Below, in pieces: positions 46,103-59,928 of a stretch of 64,000 nt of DNA. The position numbers and the translations under genes were made by a program. The DNA is from Paramecium tetraurelia (lineage: Eukaryota; Ciliophora; Oligohymenophorea; Peniculida; Parameciidae): assembly GCF_000165425.1 (NCBI RefSeq), contig NW_001798984.1, positions 2,539 to 66,538 of the forward strand. The letters are read 5' to 3'. Position 1 is the stretch's first letter; each line of letters opens with the position of its first letter. The notes beneath the pieces are model-generated. The model saw only the letters and a list, made by a program, of their open reading frames with translations, made no database searches and had not been told where the DNA came from.

Positions 46103-47341
46103 ATGGAGAATTAGATTGTAAATTAGTATGTGTGATTATGTAGATCGATGATGTGGAGAGAGATTAAATTATCAAGTAATTGAAACTAGTTTAAGGAAAC
46201 GATGTATATAATTCATTTTTATCTTCTAATAGAAATGTATCGATTGTGGAAAAAAAAATACCAAATGGGCATCTGTCACTTTGGGTTTATTCTTGTGTAT
46301 TGATTGTTCTGGTAAACACAGAGAATACGGAGTCCGTTATACATTTGCAAGGTTGGAAGTTCATTTAAGCTTAGATCTCTTACTTTGGATTCCTGGTCAA
46401 GAAAATAAATTACATTCCTTCAAGTAGGAGGCAATGAAAAAGCCTTGGAGTATTTCTAGAGTGTCGGATTAATTGGTCCAGGATGCAGTCAAATCGATTA
46501 CAAAAGTCCTTTAGTTGAAAAATACAAATAAGAACTTCTTAAATAAGTACTCTAATTAGGTGTATTAGCCTTGTGCGAAGAAAAGCTGAACATAATTCGT
46601 CCATCGCTAATACCAAGTCCTGTGAAAATAGCTCAAACCTCTGAAAAGCCTGCTTAAAACAAAGAAGAAGAATCTCCAGTAAAAGAATAACCAAAGCAAG
46701 TGTTTTAAAACAATTTGTTATAAGAAGAAGCAACTGTGACTAAGAAAAGCAATAAAATTGTATTTGCTGATAACGCGAAACCACAAGCCGCATCTGGCAA
46801 AGCAGTTTAAGGCAAGAAATTAGCTCACGTGGACTTTGACTCATTAGAATTTGATGATCCATTTTCAAATCCATTCAATTAAGAACCTTCAAAATTTGAG
46901 TCCAATAAATCAGAATTACCATAATAAGAAGAACCAAAAGTGATTATCAAACAAACTCAACAGCCCACTTAACCTATTCCACAAACCAATGAAACTTTGG
47001 AAAAATTGAAAGACAAGAATGTTAAATCAATTTCATCTGAAACATTATTCTAATCTTAAGATAGGTAATTGAGTTATATTAATTAACTTTTAGTGAATAA
47101 AATAAATAGAATATTTATAAATTCAATGGACAAACTGCAATTTCTAGTAAATAATTTTTTGGAGAGAAAGAAGAGGAGTCTGAGGATTCATCATAAAGTA
47201 AAATTATTTCACATTTTAGAAATGGATTAATTGAAGAATATGTTTAATTTTGCAAGTGAAAAAACAATGGAAACTTTTGGTACTGTAAAAGAGAAGGCAG
47301 GAGGTATTTGGGAGAATTTAAAAACAAAATTCAATAAATGA
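46103..47341 (+). CDS. ArfGAP protein, ArfGAP2/3-like
   Basis: N-terminal ArfGAP zinc finger [20 protein letters not shown] ending [16 protein letters not shown]2C, 16 residues, CX2C, with the catalytic Arg in [14 protein letters not shown] and [18 protein letters not shown] complete the family core. The middle is disordered and charged; [15 protein letters not shown] and the C-terminal amphipathic segment [20 protein letters not shown] resemble ArfGAP2/3 motifs that bind coatomer and membranes. Introns of 26, 29, 23 and 22 nt. It lies 3 kb from the Arf exchange-factor gene. Role: GTP hydrolysis on Arf at Golgi/COPI. Confidence 0.88.
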
Positions 47342-47351
47342 TGATATTAAA

Positions 47352-47891
47352 TCAATCAATATTCGTATAAATATATTTAATTAAAGCTTCATCAATTACC
47401 ATTTATAAATGAACTTCTTCAAATTGAGGTAGCTTTTTAATTTCTTTATAACCAATTTTTAAGAATAATTTAATTGAACCTTCATTTGAATCTTTAATTT
47501 TGGCAATATACTTCGTTTTCTTGTATCGATGTAATCCAAAACTCATCATCAATTTTATTGCTTCTTCTGCAAACCCTTGTCTTCTAGCATTTTTATTCCC
47601 AATCATAACATTGATTTCAGCCTCATCATCATCTAAGTATTGATGGAAAAATAAATTGACATCACCGATCATCTCTTTATCATTTTTTATGATAAACGTA
47701 TGCTTTAAGGGATCATTCAACCAACTTTCTTGATTTTTATATTCCTCTTCTAAACTCAAAGGTTCACTCCCTGTTAAGTATAGAATTTCTGGATCCTGCA
47801 TCCATGTATGATAAGTCTTAACTACATCAGCAGTGTATGGAATAAATTTTAGCCTCAAAGTGGTAAGTGAAATTAATTTGCTTTATTGCAT
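47352..47891 (-). CDS. NAT9-like GNAT N-acetyltransferase
   Basis: Starts MQQSKLISLTTLRLKFIPYT. The order LRLKFIPYTADVVKTYHTWM, PEILYLTGSEPLSLEEEY, DKEMIGDVNLFFHQ, AEINVMIGNKNARRQGFAEE and KIKDSNEGSIKLFLKIGY matches NAT9: RRQGFAEEA is the acetyl-CoA loop (R/QxxGxG/A). Reads through one TAA (Gln) to TGA after YIYTNID. 179 aa, no intron. NAT9 affects microtubule stability in animals, but its exact substrate here is unknown. The stop lies 10 nt from the convergent ArfGAP stop. Confidence 0.86.
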
Positions 47892-47955
47892 ATTTTAATA
47901 ATTAAATTTATATGTAAAAAATTGTATAAAAATATATTGTTCATATAAATTAATA

Positions 47956-49545
47956 TCAAAATAGGCAGGTCCAAATTGATTTTTCATCACTTTTATAATT
48001 ATTATTTATAGGGAAAATTTTATCTAGAGTCAGTTTGAATGCTCCATCTAATTCAGCATATGTATAAATCGGATTTGCATTTATTCCTATCAAATGTATT
48101 TTCTTGGTATCATCAAGTAAATAATCAAAGCCAAAGATTTACATACAATATTTCCTTTATCTTCTATTTAATTTACAGGGAATCAAAGAAATTGAAGTCT
48201 TAATTTGAGTAAGTAGGTCTTATAGAGATATCCCTTGAGAATCTAAAAATTCTACTAAGCCTTTGTGAGAAATGGCTTATTTTGGTTTAGTATGAGCAAA
48301 AGGATCTTCCTAAGTACTTTAAATAAATGGAATACCGAATTAGGATCATAATTAACTGTGCAACACCTTCCAGTTGGTTCTGCTGAAACAAAAATCTAAT
48401 TGTCCTGATTAACTAAAACATTGATTTGGATGTCAAACTTCTTTCCATCATACAATAGAGGATTTGTTATATACTTCTAAATCACATACTCTTTTTAATC
48501 TTTGTATTATTGAATTAAAAATTAATGTAATTAATCAACACTATTTAGTATGGTAGCACCAGATCCAATAGCTGATTTGCAGATCCAAATTTTGGGGACA
48601 TCTTGTATTAGTTTTGAAATTTATTTATTATAAGTTTGGCCTCCTTTATTAGGAACATAAACAGAAAATGGAAATTTTTATTGTGTTTCTTTTTGAGAAT
48701 GATGAGTTATCAAATAATCCTAAATAAACTCTAGGTCTTCAACCCATTATGAAATCTTAAAATTCAATACAAATCCTGGTGGTAATACTTTTAATGCGTG
48801 TTCTGGGGAGATAGAGCATAGATTATTGTATAGTTAGGATTTGGCTGACCATTCATGTTGAAATTCCATTAAATTCACCATTTATCTTTTGGAAACCACG
48901 TCTTGCTTTGAGAGATTACTAAAATCTAAGAGTTAAGTTAGCCATTATAAATGAGCAAATGAATTATTTGGAACTTCAAACCATTACTAACGAGTGCTCA
49001 GAACTTGTCTAAGAAGTGGATCATTTATTTGCATGGCATAGTTATACTATCTTAATATGGGTATAATTTACTCTGAATTGAATGGGTTTGAGTTCTTTGG
49101 GAGGTGAAACATTGACAGGTTAAAGAGATGGAATATCAAATTTTTCATTTCTTTTTAATGGATTGTAATTCTTATCGAAATATTTGGAAGGAGTTCTATT
49201 GCGTGGTTATTCAGGAGATGGTTGTTATGATATTTTTTTTTGCGATTGTTGCAAATAATGTTATTTAGCTTTAACTCTATTGTATTGCATAATAAGTGCC
49301 TCATCATAAGCTTGTATAGGTTTCTACTCATAGTAGGGTTCTTCCCTTTTTTTTAAGTATGCAATTCTCTTTCTTTGATCTTTCAAGTATTCCTCTATGT
49401 TTTAGGCATAAATGTCTAAACTCTTTACTACATGAGGTTTATGTTGAAGCAATTTCTCTAAGGATTGCTTTTGCTTTTCATCCTTCTTGCAAAGTGCTTA
49501 AAGATTGGGGAATGAATTCAAGGATTTCGTTTATTCTTAAAGCAT
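47956..49545 (-). CDS. Tubulin-tyrosine-ligase family protein (TTLL)
   Basis: N-terminal third is basic and disordered (QSLEKLLQHKPHVVKSLDIY; RNRTPSKYFDKNYNPLKRNE). After a 25-nt intron a TTL-type domain follows: QWFEVPNNSFAHLQWLTQLL, PPGFVLNFKISQW, KIWICKSAIGSGATI, EYVIQKYITNPLLYDGKKFD and IQINVLVNQDNQIFVSAEPT, then FGFDYLLDDTKKIHLIGINA. YVIQKYIxNPLLYDGKKFDIR is a hallmark TTLL block; the final ExNxxP region reads INANPIYTYAE. About 500 aa. Likely a tubulin glutamylase or glycylase of cilia or cortex. Several short introns. Confidence 0.82.
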
Positions 49546-49606
49546 AAAGTACTCTATTGAAAAATTAATTATTATTTTAGTGCATTATAATATAATAAAA
49601 GCTCAA

Positions 49607-50988
<1,382 letters not shown>

Positions 50989-51124
50989 TATTCGTTAAAT
51001 TATTAATAAGAAAATCAAAATATTAAGAATAGTTTAAATTAATATTATCTACACTTAAGTTCATTCGGATGACAGAAAATAGATGAAATACATCAATATA
51101 TATGTTCATTAATGAATTAACAAA

Positions 51125-52204
<1,080 letters not shown>

Positions 52205-52217
52205 TTTAATTTAAATA

Positions 52218-53080
52218 ATGCTTAAAAAAGAGCCCAATCGTTAGATTGATTTGACCCTTGTTCTCAACGCAACAAAGCAAAAGATCAAACTCTCCGTAGG
52301 CATTCATACTACTTTAAAGGAAGTTGCTAATCTTCTTGCAGAGGAATTAAGTACTGAGTCTTTACAAACATAGCTTTGGATGTATTCAGAACAAGAATCA
52401 GTTTTTAAGAGACTTACAAGACTATGAAGTTAGATGAATCAAAGACTCTCAAATAATTGGGCATCACAATTGATAATCAGCAATTATTTGCAAATGTAGA
52501 GACAATACAAACCAAGACGATTGGGAGAGTTACTTTGGCTAAAACCTTCTAAAAACCAATTGAGAGATTTCGAGTGACTGATTTAGATCTAGTTCCATTC
52601 CACCCTGGTCAAATCTAGCCATTCGAAGTTGAGGGCTTGACATTGGAAGTAAGAGTCAATCTCATTATATAGGCTGTTTGCATAAATAGCAAATGCATTA
52701 ATTTTCAAAGAGAAATAGTATTCCCCATAGGGTTTGGAACTTTCAGCTTTCAACGAATAATGAGAGATGTTAAATGTGATATGTGCCCTTATAGAGCACT
52801 CGGCATCAATCCATCTGTTTTGGTGAGAGAATTGCTGTTTCGTGATTGCAAGTGGACAATATCAGGACTGAAGAAAGGAGGCAATGGTGTATTTGATCAA
52901 TGCTTGAATAGATGGGTCAAAGTGAAAGGGAGAGATAGTTTGGCATTTCCATAGATTGTTGGTTAGGATAAATGGAAGGAAGTTTGGATTGAAATTAAAC
53001 CAATTGGAGTTGGAACTCAGAAGCATCCATTCTTAATACAACCTGATTGTTTGGACGATTTCTATTACTCCTATTTTTGA
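52218..53080 (+). CDS. Ubiquitin-like protein with C-terminal zinc-binding domain
   Basis: Starts MLKKEPNRQIDLTLVLNATK. N-terminal ubiquitin-like fold: IKLSVGIHTTLKEVANLLAE, LKQLGITIDNQQLF. The C-terminal part is Cys-rich: VCINSKCINF, KCDMCPYRAL, FRDCKWTISGLKK, ending EVWIEIKPIG. A ubiquitin-like head followed by this cysteine ribbon is, from memory, a combination seen in uncharacterised proteins of plants and protists. Introns of 20 and 24 nt. About 270 aa. Function unknown. Confidence 0.72.
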
Positions 53081-53141
53081 AGTATATTTATATATATAAT
53101 AATGTGGACTCTTGATTAAAATTATAAATAAGAAATAATTC

Positions 53142-53789
53142 ATGGAAGTATTCACTTTACCAATATTTTTGAAATTGAACAAATTAAAATCCTGTCAAGT
53201 GGAGGAAATGGAAGCTCCATTGGAGGAACCACAACCATAGCCTACTTGTGAAGAATGCAAAAAGGTTTTTACCAACAATTCTAAACTATAAAGACACATA
53301 CGAGAGACACACTAGAACCTGAAGCAATTTAGATGTGATCAATGTGGGAAGGAGTTTAAGCGTTCTTAGCATCTGAAACGACATCAATTAACTCATAGTG
53401 GGAATAGGCCATTTGAATGTGAAAGTACATAATAGATTTGAGATAGAGGTTGTCCCTAGAAGTTTACTTGCAAGCATCATTTGAAAAGACATATGCAATT
53501 AATTCATGAGATGATCTCATATGAATGTCAGGAGTGTGAATAAAAGTTTACGAAGAAACGACAATTAAAGAAGCATTAGCTAGATCACCATAAAAAGCAA
53601 TAGCAACAAAAGGAGTTGTTTTAGTGTTTGAAATGCAGCAGAGTATTTTAGAGGTTGAGGTCTTTGAGGAAACATAACTTAATCAGACATAAACATATCA
53701 GAGCTTTTGCTTGTGAAACGTGTAATAAGCGATTTGCTCACAAGCATACCTTAAAGATACATAGATAAAGAAGTCACAATGAAAATTGA
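53142..53789 (+). CDS. C2H2 zinc finger protein, six fingers
   Basis: Short acidic head, then six classical fingers: TCEECKKVFTNNSKLQRHIR, FRCDQCGKEFKRSQHLKRHQ, FECENRGCPQKFTCKHHLKR, YECQECEQKFTKKRQLKKHQ, CLKCSRVFQRLRSLRKH and FACETCNKRFAHKHTLKIHR. Cys and His ligands are in place in all. Finger 3 has the CX4C spacing, as in TFIIIA/ZIC-type fingers, and needs an 18-nt intron inside it to read. The protein ends soon after the last finger. Likely nuclear DNA- or RNA-binding protein; TFIIIA is possible but would normally have nine fingers. Confidence 0.87.
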
Positions 53790-53832
53790 AAATTGAAATT
53801 TGGTTATATTAATTTATTGATATTATATAAAT

Positions 53833-56800
53833 ATGATGTTTATTCTTATGAGTCTAATTTTGGTGAGTCACTAAGAGTTATTATTAAAAGTGGATTAATG
53901 CACTTGTAAATAAATTCTGAGTTCCTTTGATTGTAATCAATTGAGTTAATGTGATTGGAACAATGAATCTGGTTTATGTGAAGATCGTAAATATACAGAT
54001 TCAGATTCCTATTGCTCAATAAATTCTACTAATTGTCCAGTAGATGGCTGTGCTTTATACTAAGGTATTTGTAAACCTTTCAGTGGTTGCACTATATATC
54101 AAGCAAAGACACATGATGAGTGTCAGAAGATTTCTCGTTTATGCACAGGAAATGGTGAAAATTGTATTTAGATGGAATGGACATGTGATAACTATCAAAA
54201 TTAAATTGCTTGTTAGATAGATTTGGAGGGATATCCATGTAATTGGAATAAAGAAAGCAACAAATGTTATTAGATATTAAAATGCCAGGAAATCCCATAA
54301 TCTTACAAAACTCATTAAGCCTGCTATCAAGTAGGAATAAAGTATGATTTAAAATGCACTGCCCAATAGGGAGGAGGTTGTATGGATATAGCAGAGACTT
54401 GCAAAAATTTACCGGAAGTAGGGTGTGTAATCAAATTAAATGGGGACTCCTGTTTTTGGAACGTATCTTCATGTTAAGATTACATATGTTAAAATGCCCC
54501 TGCTTCTAATACTACCCATGAATAATGTTAAAGTTTCTTAAGTACTTGCACTGTAAATAATGAGCAGAAAGGATGTATGTAAATTGCATCAAAATGTGAT
54601 GATTATCAAAATAAGGCATAATGTGTATATGCCGGTGAAGATTTGTGTGTGTGGTCAGAAATGTTTTGTAAGGATGGAGATACTATTTGTGAATCAAAAT
54701 AAACATGCAAATCTTGGTTGTGTGAAAATGCTTCATCTACTTACAATACCGATAGTTTATGCAGATAATTTAAACATTAGTGCACAGTCAATAATACCAA
54801 TGATGGTTGTATTTAAAGGTTAGATTCATGTTCCAAATACGAAAAATAATAATAATGTGTTAGTTTGTTGGACGATTCAAAAAAATGTTTTTGGAATGGA
54901 ACTAAGTGCGTTGATAAAACTTGTGACAACGCTACTCTTTCCAAATATAATGAGAGTTCTTGTAGTAGGTACATGCCATAATGCACTGCTGGTGGGGACA
55001 ATAAATGTGTTCTTAAGACTTGTAATACATATTTAACTGAAAATCTATGTAGTAAGGACTATTAGAACAATAAATGTAGTTGGAGTGGTTCTTGTAAATA
55101 AAAGACTTGTGAAAATGCAAGTGATGATTTGATCACTCACTCTGATTGTTAGTAATGGTTAGAAGGTTGCACAATTAAATAAGATCTTAAAGGATGTTAA
55201 AATTTAGCAGATTCCTGTGATGCTTATAAAATAGAAGATTAATGTCACTTGGCAGGCACTCCTAAATTTTAGTGTTTATGGATAAATGGGTTGTGTGTTA
55301 AGAAGGATTGTTCTTTTGCTAGTCTTGATATAGATAATGATGAGGAGTGTTTAAGTTACTTAGGAGTGTGTATGATTAGTGATAAAAAAAGAGGTTGTGT
55401 AAATCGCAAAAAAAATTGTCCCGATTTATTGGAACATCAATGCTCTATACCCAGTCAGGATACATTGTGTTTTTGGAATCAGGCATCATCACAATGTGAA
55501 TTTAGATAATGTACTTAAGGAACTTCAAATTCATTCCAAGCTTGTTAGCAGTTTTTACCCACTTGTACAGTTAAACATGATGGTACTAATTACCTTGGAT
55601 GTATAACCAAATCAGATAAGTGCAGTGCTTATAAGAATGAATTTATGTGCATTGATAGTTTGATTGAGGGTCTATGCATATGGAACAAGAGAGTTATTCC
55701 TTATGCTTGTGAAAAGAGGTCATGTTAGAATTCAGATCAAACTGCAAGTGATGAAGCATGCAACAATTTTTTGAGTACATGCACAGTCAATTCTGACCAA
55801 ACTTAATGTATGGAACGCAAAGAAAATTGTAACTTATATTTATAGGAATTCAATTGCAGAAAAACTAAATCAGGAAGTTAATGTATCTGGTTAAACAATG
55901 TATGCACGTCTAAGACTTGTGATAAGGCTGATAAGACATACACTTCTCATTAAGAATGCCAACAGTTCAGCAAGAATTGCACTACAAATGGGAAGGGATG
56001 CATTCAAATTGATTAATGTTCTAAATATACCACTAGATCAGGATGTGTAATTGATCAGAACAATTAGCTATGCGTATTCTAATCTAGTTGCAACTTGCTT
56101 TAATGTAGTGATGCTCCTTACTCTTATTCCACTGATGAATAGTGTAAAACATATAAATCAGAATGCACCACTAATGGGAATGGTTGTGTTTTGAGAACAT
56201 AGTGTTCAGATGCTTATATTTAATAAGCTTGTATTACTGACTCTAAGGGTAACAAGTGTTCATGGATTAACAATAAATGCCTTGATTATAATTGTTCAAC
56301 TGCTCCTGCTAACTATGTCACTGAGCTTGAGTGTCATATGCATCAACCAGGATGCACTGTAAATTAATCTGGAGGTTGCATTAAAAAAGGTCGTTGCGAA
56401 GATGCTAAAGTTTAAGAGGCTTGCACATCAGATAAAGATAAAAACCAATGCGTATTCTCGAAAGGTGTATGCAGGGATGTATTATGTTCAGATATGCCAT
56501 ACACAAATCATTATGAGTGTGTTAAATTTAAATCATCTTGCACTTCTAATGGAATCACTTGCATTCCTCAATCTAATTGCAATAAAAAAATTCAAAGTGG
56601 TTGTTTCATAGGTTCAGATGGACCATGCTTATGGATTAAAAATACTTGTTATCAATATTCATCTTGCACATCTCTCAAATTCTAAACTCATTAATAATGT
56701 TATGAATTCAGTGGTGAATGCACTACTGATGGAAATACGTGCATTCCAATAGACAAATGTGCCAATCTAAATTTTAACAGTTGTTTTTAGGGAACAGATG

Positions 56801-57825
56801 GAAAATGTGTGTACATAACAAAAGATTAGAAATGCTAGCTATACACAGGTTGTGGCTCTCTCCAGTACGATGATCACCAAAATTGCTAGAGTCTAAGTGA
56901 CAATTGTACAACCAATGGAACTAAATGTATTGAATTAGGAGAGTGTTCATCCTATACTTAATAGATAAGTTGTTAGTTGAATAAAAATCGTAAAAAATGC
57001 TATTATGATTCTTAAGCAAAAAAATGTGTTGATTTGCAGTGTTCTCATCTGCAATTTACAACTCATAGTTAATGCAATATAGAATTAGAAACTTGTACAT
57101 CCGACAACATCAAATGTATTAAAATAGATAAATGTGAAACATATCAATAAAACTATTGCAATCTTGCACCCGGTTTGGATGGTAAATGCAGTTATGATTT
57201 AAAAGAATAGAAATGCAGATAGATTCACTGTTAAGAATTGTTAGAAAATTGCTCTCAAATAAGTACATGCATAGATAGTGGTCTGGGATGCGTGGATTAC
57301 TCAACATGTGATAAGTATCAAACTGAGAAAGCATGCAAATATGGTGGCTCTGATGGACATTGCATCTGGTATTAAGATGAAGGGAAAGGAAAATGTAAAA
57401 TCATGGCTTCATGCTCAGATGCTTCATCTAGCATAGAGGCATGTTAATCAAAAATGCAAACTTGCCAATGGACTTAAACTTTGACCAAAAGCACTTGTGC
57501 ATAACATACATGTTCATCAAAAAAATAAGAATCTTCATATTGTTAACCAATCTTAGATTTTTCTGGTAAATATTACTAGATATGTACTATTTCTAATGGC
57601 CAGTGTTTTTCAGAAAAACTTTCTTCTCTTGGAGCATCAAATTGCTTTTCAGGTACAGCTTACACATACACATGGGACTCTGCCAATTCTGTTTGTTTGC
57701 AGTGCGGAACAGTATATAACAATAAAAGTGATGAGAAAGATGATGATGATATTCTTCCAGAACAAGGGATGAATTCTTAGGTACTATTTCCAATGTTGTA
57801 TCTGATTATTAGTATATATATTTGA
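53833..57825 (+). CDS. Paramecium surface-antigen-like, Cys-rich GPI-anchored protein
   Basis: One uninterrupted 1,330-codon frame, remarkable in this intron-rich genome. A signal peptide (MMFILMSLILVSHQ) precedes many cysteine modules of about 60-75 residues, each with CTxxxxGCI/CxxxxxCxxY-type spacing and a CxWxxxxC element (for example CDWNNESGLCEDR, CVWSEMFC, CFWNGTKCVDKTC, CLWINGLCVKKDC). This is the PSA repeat of Paramecium immobilisation antigens. An acidic stretch (SDEKDDDDILPEQGMNS) and a hydrophobic end (VLFPMLYLIISIYI) form a GPI-attachment signal. About half the size of classic i-antigens. Expected on the cell and ciliary surface; possibly subject to mutually exclusive expression. 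Confidence 0.92.
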
Positions 57826-57829
57826 TTTT

Positions 57830-58778
57830 TCATAAATCTTCTAAATTGAGTACATCAAAGTTGTCTTTTTACCCGTCTTGGTTGTTGTCAAACCACTTAA
57901 TCAACTACCCCTCATTCCATTCTCCAAATCTTGTCCGACCATTATCCAAAGTAACTTTACCTTTCCCGTTTGGCTTTGATTGTTTAAAACTACCTTCATA
58001 ACTCTTACCATCTAAATTATGGATATTAAATACTCGACCATTTAAAAATGCCATAACCATTAGGAGCATCCTTATTAAACTGTCCAACATATGTACAACC
58101 ATTGGGCCATCTAATTTACCCTTAACCGCACATAAAATCCTCGAACCACTCCCCTTTATATTCTTTACCATTCTTCCACACTTGAGATCCCTACCCGTGT
58201 CTCTTATTATTAATCCACAAACCTGTATATGTCGAACCATCATTCCAAACATAAGTCCCCTGTCCCTACTTTATTCCCTCATAAAAGTATCCCTCATACT
58301 TACTCCCATCCTCCCAAGTCTCCATCCCATAACCCTATTATAAGTCATCCTTCCACTATCCTTCGAATTTACATCCACTCATCGACTGGAATGTCCCTCT
58401 GCCATTTTACTTATCATTCTCCCATTATCCTTCATAATAGTCTCCGTCTGGATAGACAAACTTTCCTTATCCATGAGCCTTGTTATTCTTCCATTCTCCT
58501 TCATATTCTGAACCATCTGGCCATCTTAGAATTCCATAACCTTCCCTTTTATTACCGACCCAATCCCCTTAATATACACCTCCACTTTTCAGAGTGACTG
58601 CCAGTTGTTTGGTTCTTTCTTGAGTCTTAGTAGTTTGACATGAATTCAATTCTTTCTACTTCTTTTTGTAATTATATTTAATATTGATTTTACGAGTATC
58701 CAAACGACTCACTTCTATATCATCACATGGTTCTACATCATCCAAATATGAAGAATTGCTGCAACATTATGCTCCCAT
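57830..58778 (-). CDS. MORN-repeat protein with myristoylation signal
   Basis: Starts MGAQCCSNSSYLDD: Gly2 with a Cys pair is a myristoylation/palmitoylation context. After a basic linker come about eight regular MORN units: YQGDWVGNKREGYGILRW, YEGEWKNNKAHGQGKFVY, YEGQWENDKQNGRGTF, FEGQWKDDLQQGYGMETW, YEGYFYEGIKQGQGTYVW, YTGLWINNKRHGQGSQVW, YKGEWFEDFMCGQGQIRW, YVGQFNKDAPNGYGIFKW and one after a 22-nt intron. About 310 aa. Likely a membrane-associated scaffold. The stop codons of this gene and the surface-antigen gene are separated by 4 nt. Confidence 0.88.
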
Positions 58779-59058
58779 TCTCAAGTTAATTTAATCAAAA
58801 TAAACTATTATTCAATTTTTGATTATTAATTATTTGTTTGCTCTATCTAATTCATCAAAAATAAAACAGTATATTATTGCTCTAAACAAGATATCTCCTT
58901 CATATTTGAATTCACAAATTCTTGAAATATTTATATAATCCTGACTTATGTTTACAATAAAAACTACTCACATCGAGAATTAAATTTGAAATAATAAAAT
59001 AATAATAAATTTAGATCTAAAAGTAGTATAAATTTTAAGCAAATATTAGCAAACGGGT

Positions 59059-59607
59059 TCAATTCTCAATTATAGGAAATTTATCGAGCAATGTCAAATA
59101 ATTTAAACTGGTTCTTCTACATTCAAAGTTCTGCTGTCTTCCTTAGGTAATCGCAAATTAAATATTATTCGAATCCATCAAATTTACAACCTTCTATGTG
59201 ATATTCTTAAAGGATTGATAATTAACAGTGTTGTCCTACCTGGGTTGACTGAGATATTGGTTGATTGTTCCATTATCTGATCGGGGACTGAAATAGTAGT
59301 TGACCTATCCATTATCTAATCGATGATTTAATTTGTTGTCTAAGGCATAGTTTTCATCTCGCAAAGGGGATACGTATTTGGTGACTGTTTCTCTTTTCAT
59401 AAGCTCTAGCGGTTTGGTGTAAGTTGGTTTTTCAGTGCTATTTTTCAAAACCTTGAGATAAGTTTGGATTCTATTTAAATCAATGTTGGAGGATTATATT
59501 AATGATTTAAAATATGACCATTCTCGTTTCGGATTTGCAAAGTGGGTTATGTATTTCTCTATGACCAAATCAAAAAACTCAATTATGGCATTGCTAATTT
59601 CCTACAT
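59059..59607 (-). CDS. Hypothetical protein (182 aa)
   Basis: Starts MQEISNAIIEFFDLVIEKYI, one open frame to TGA after LDKFPIIEN. An N-terminal helical region (YITHFANPKREWSYFKSLIQ) is followed by Asn/Gln-rich sequence with a duplicated motif (LDNGQVNYYFSPRSDNGTIN). No family recognised. Confidence 0.58.
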
Positions 59608-59928
59608 CCTTATTATTTATTAGCAGTTAATATAATTTATTAAAATTTTATTTCAATTAGTTAAATATTCCCTAATTCCTACTAACTAATTCACTTATAT
59701 TAAATTGATTAAATTTCAATCAAGCAAGAATTTCTAATGCCGAATCGAAGAATCGTAAGATCTTAATCATATTCTATTTTTGGCTTTTGATCCCCAAATT
59801 AATAAAGATTAAATTTGGTAATAATAAGTTAAATATTGCTTATAAGTACATTTTCAATAAAAAGAATAAGATTTATGAATAAACTAAATAAACCTGAATC
59901 AAGAGTTTAACGCAACATTCGAATAGTT
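59608..59928. other. Divergent intergenic region
   Basis: AT-rich spacer between two divergent hypothetical genes; no gene seen. Confidence 0.5.

Noticed and set aside
57905-58252. Minus-strand ORF with MORN-like Gly pattern
   Set aside because: Off-frame reading of the MORN gene; the correct frame gives regular YxGxW units.
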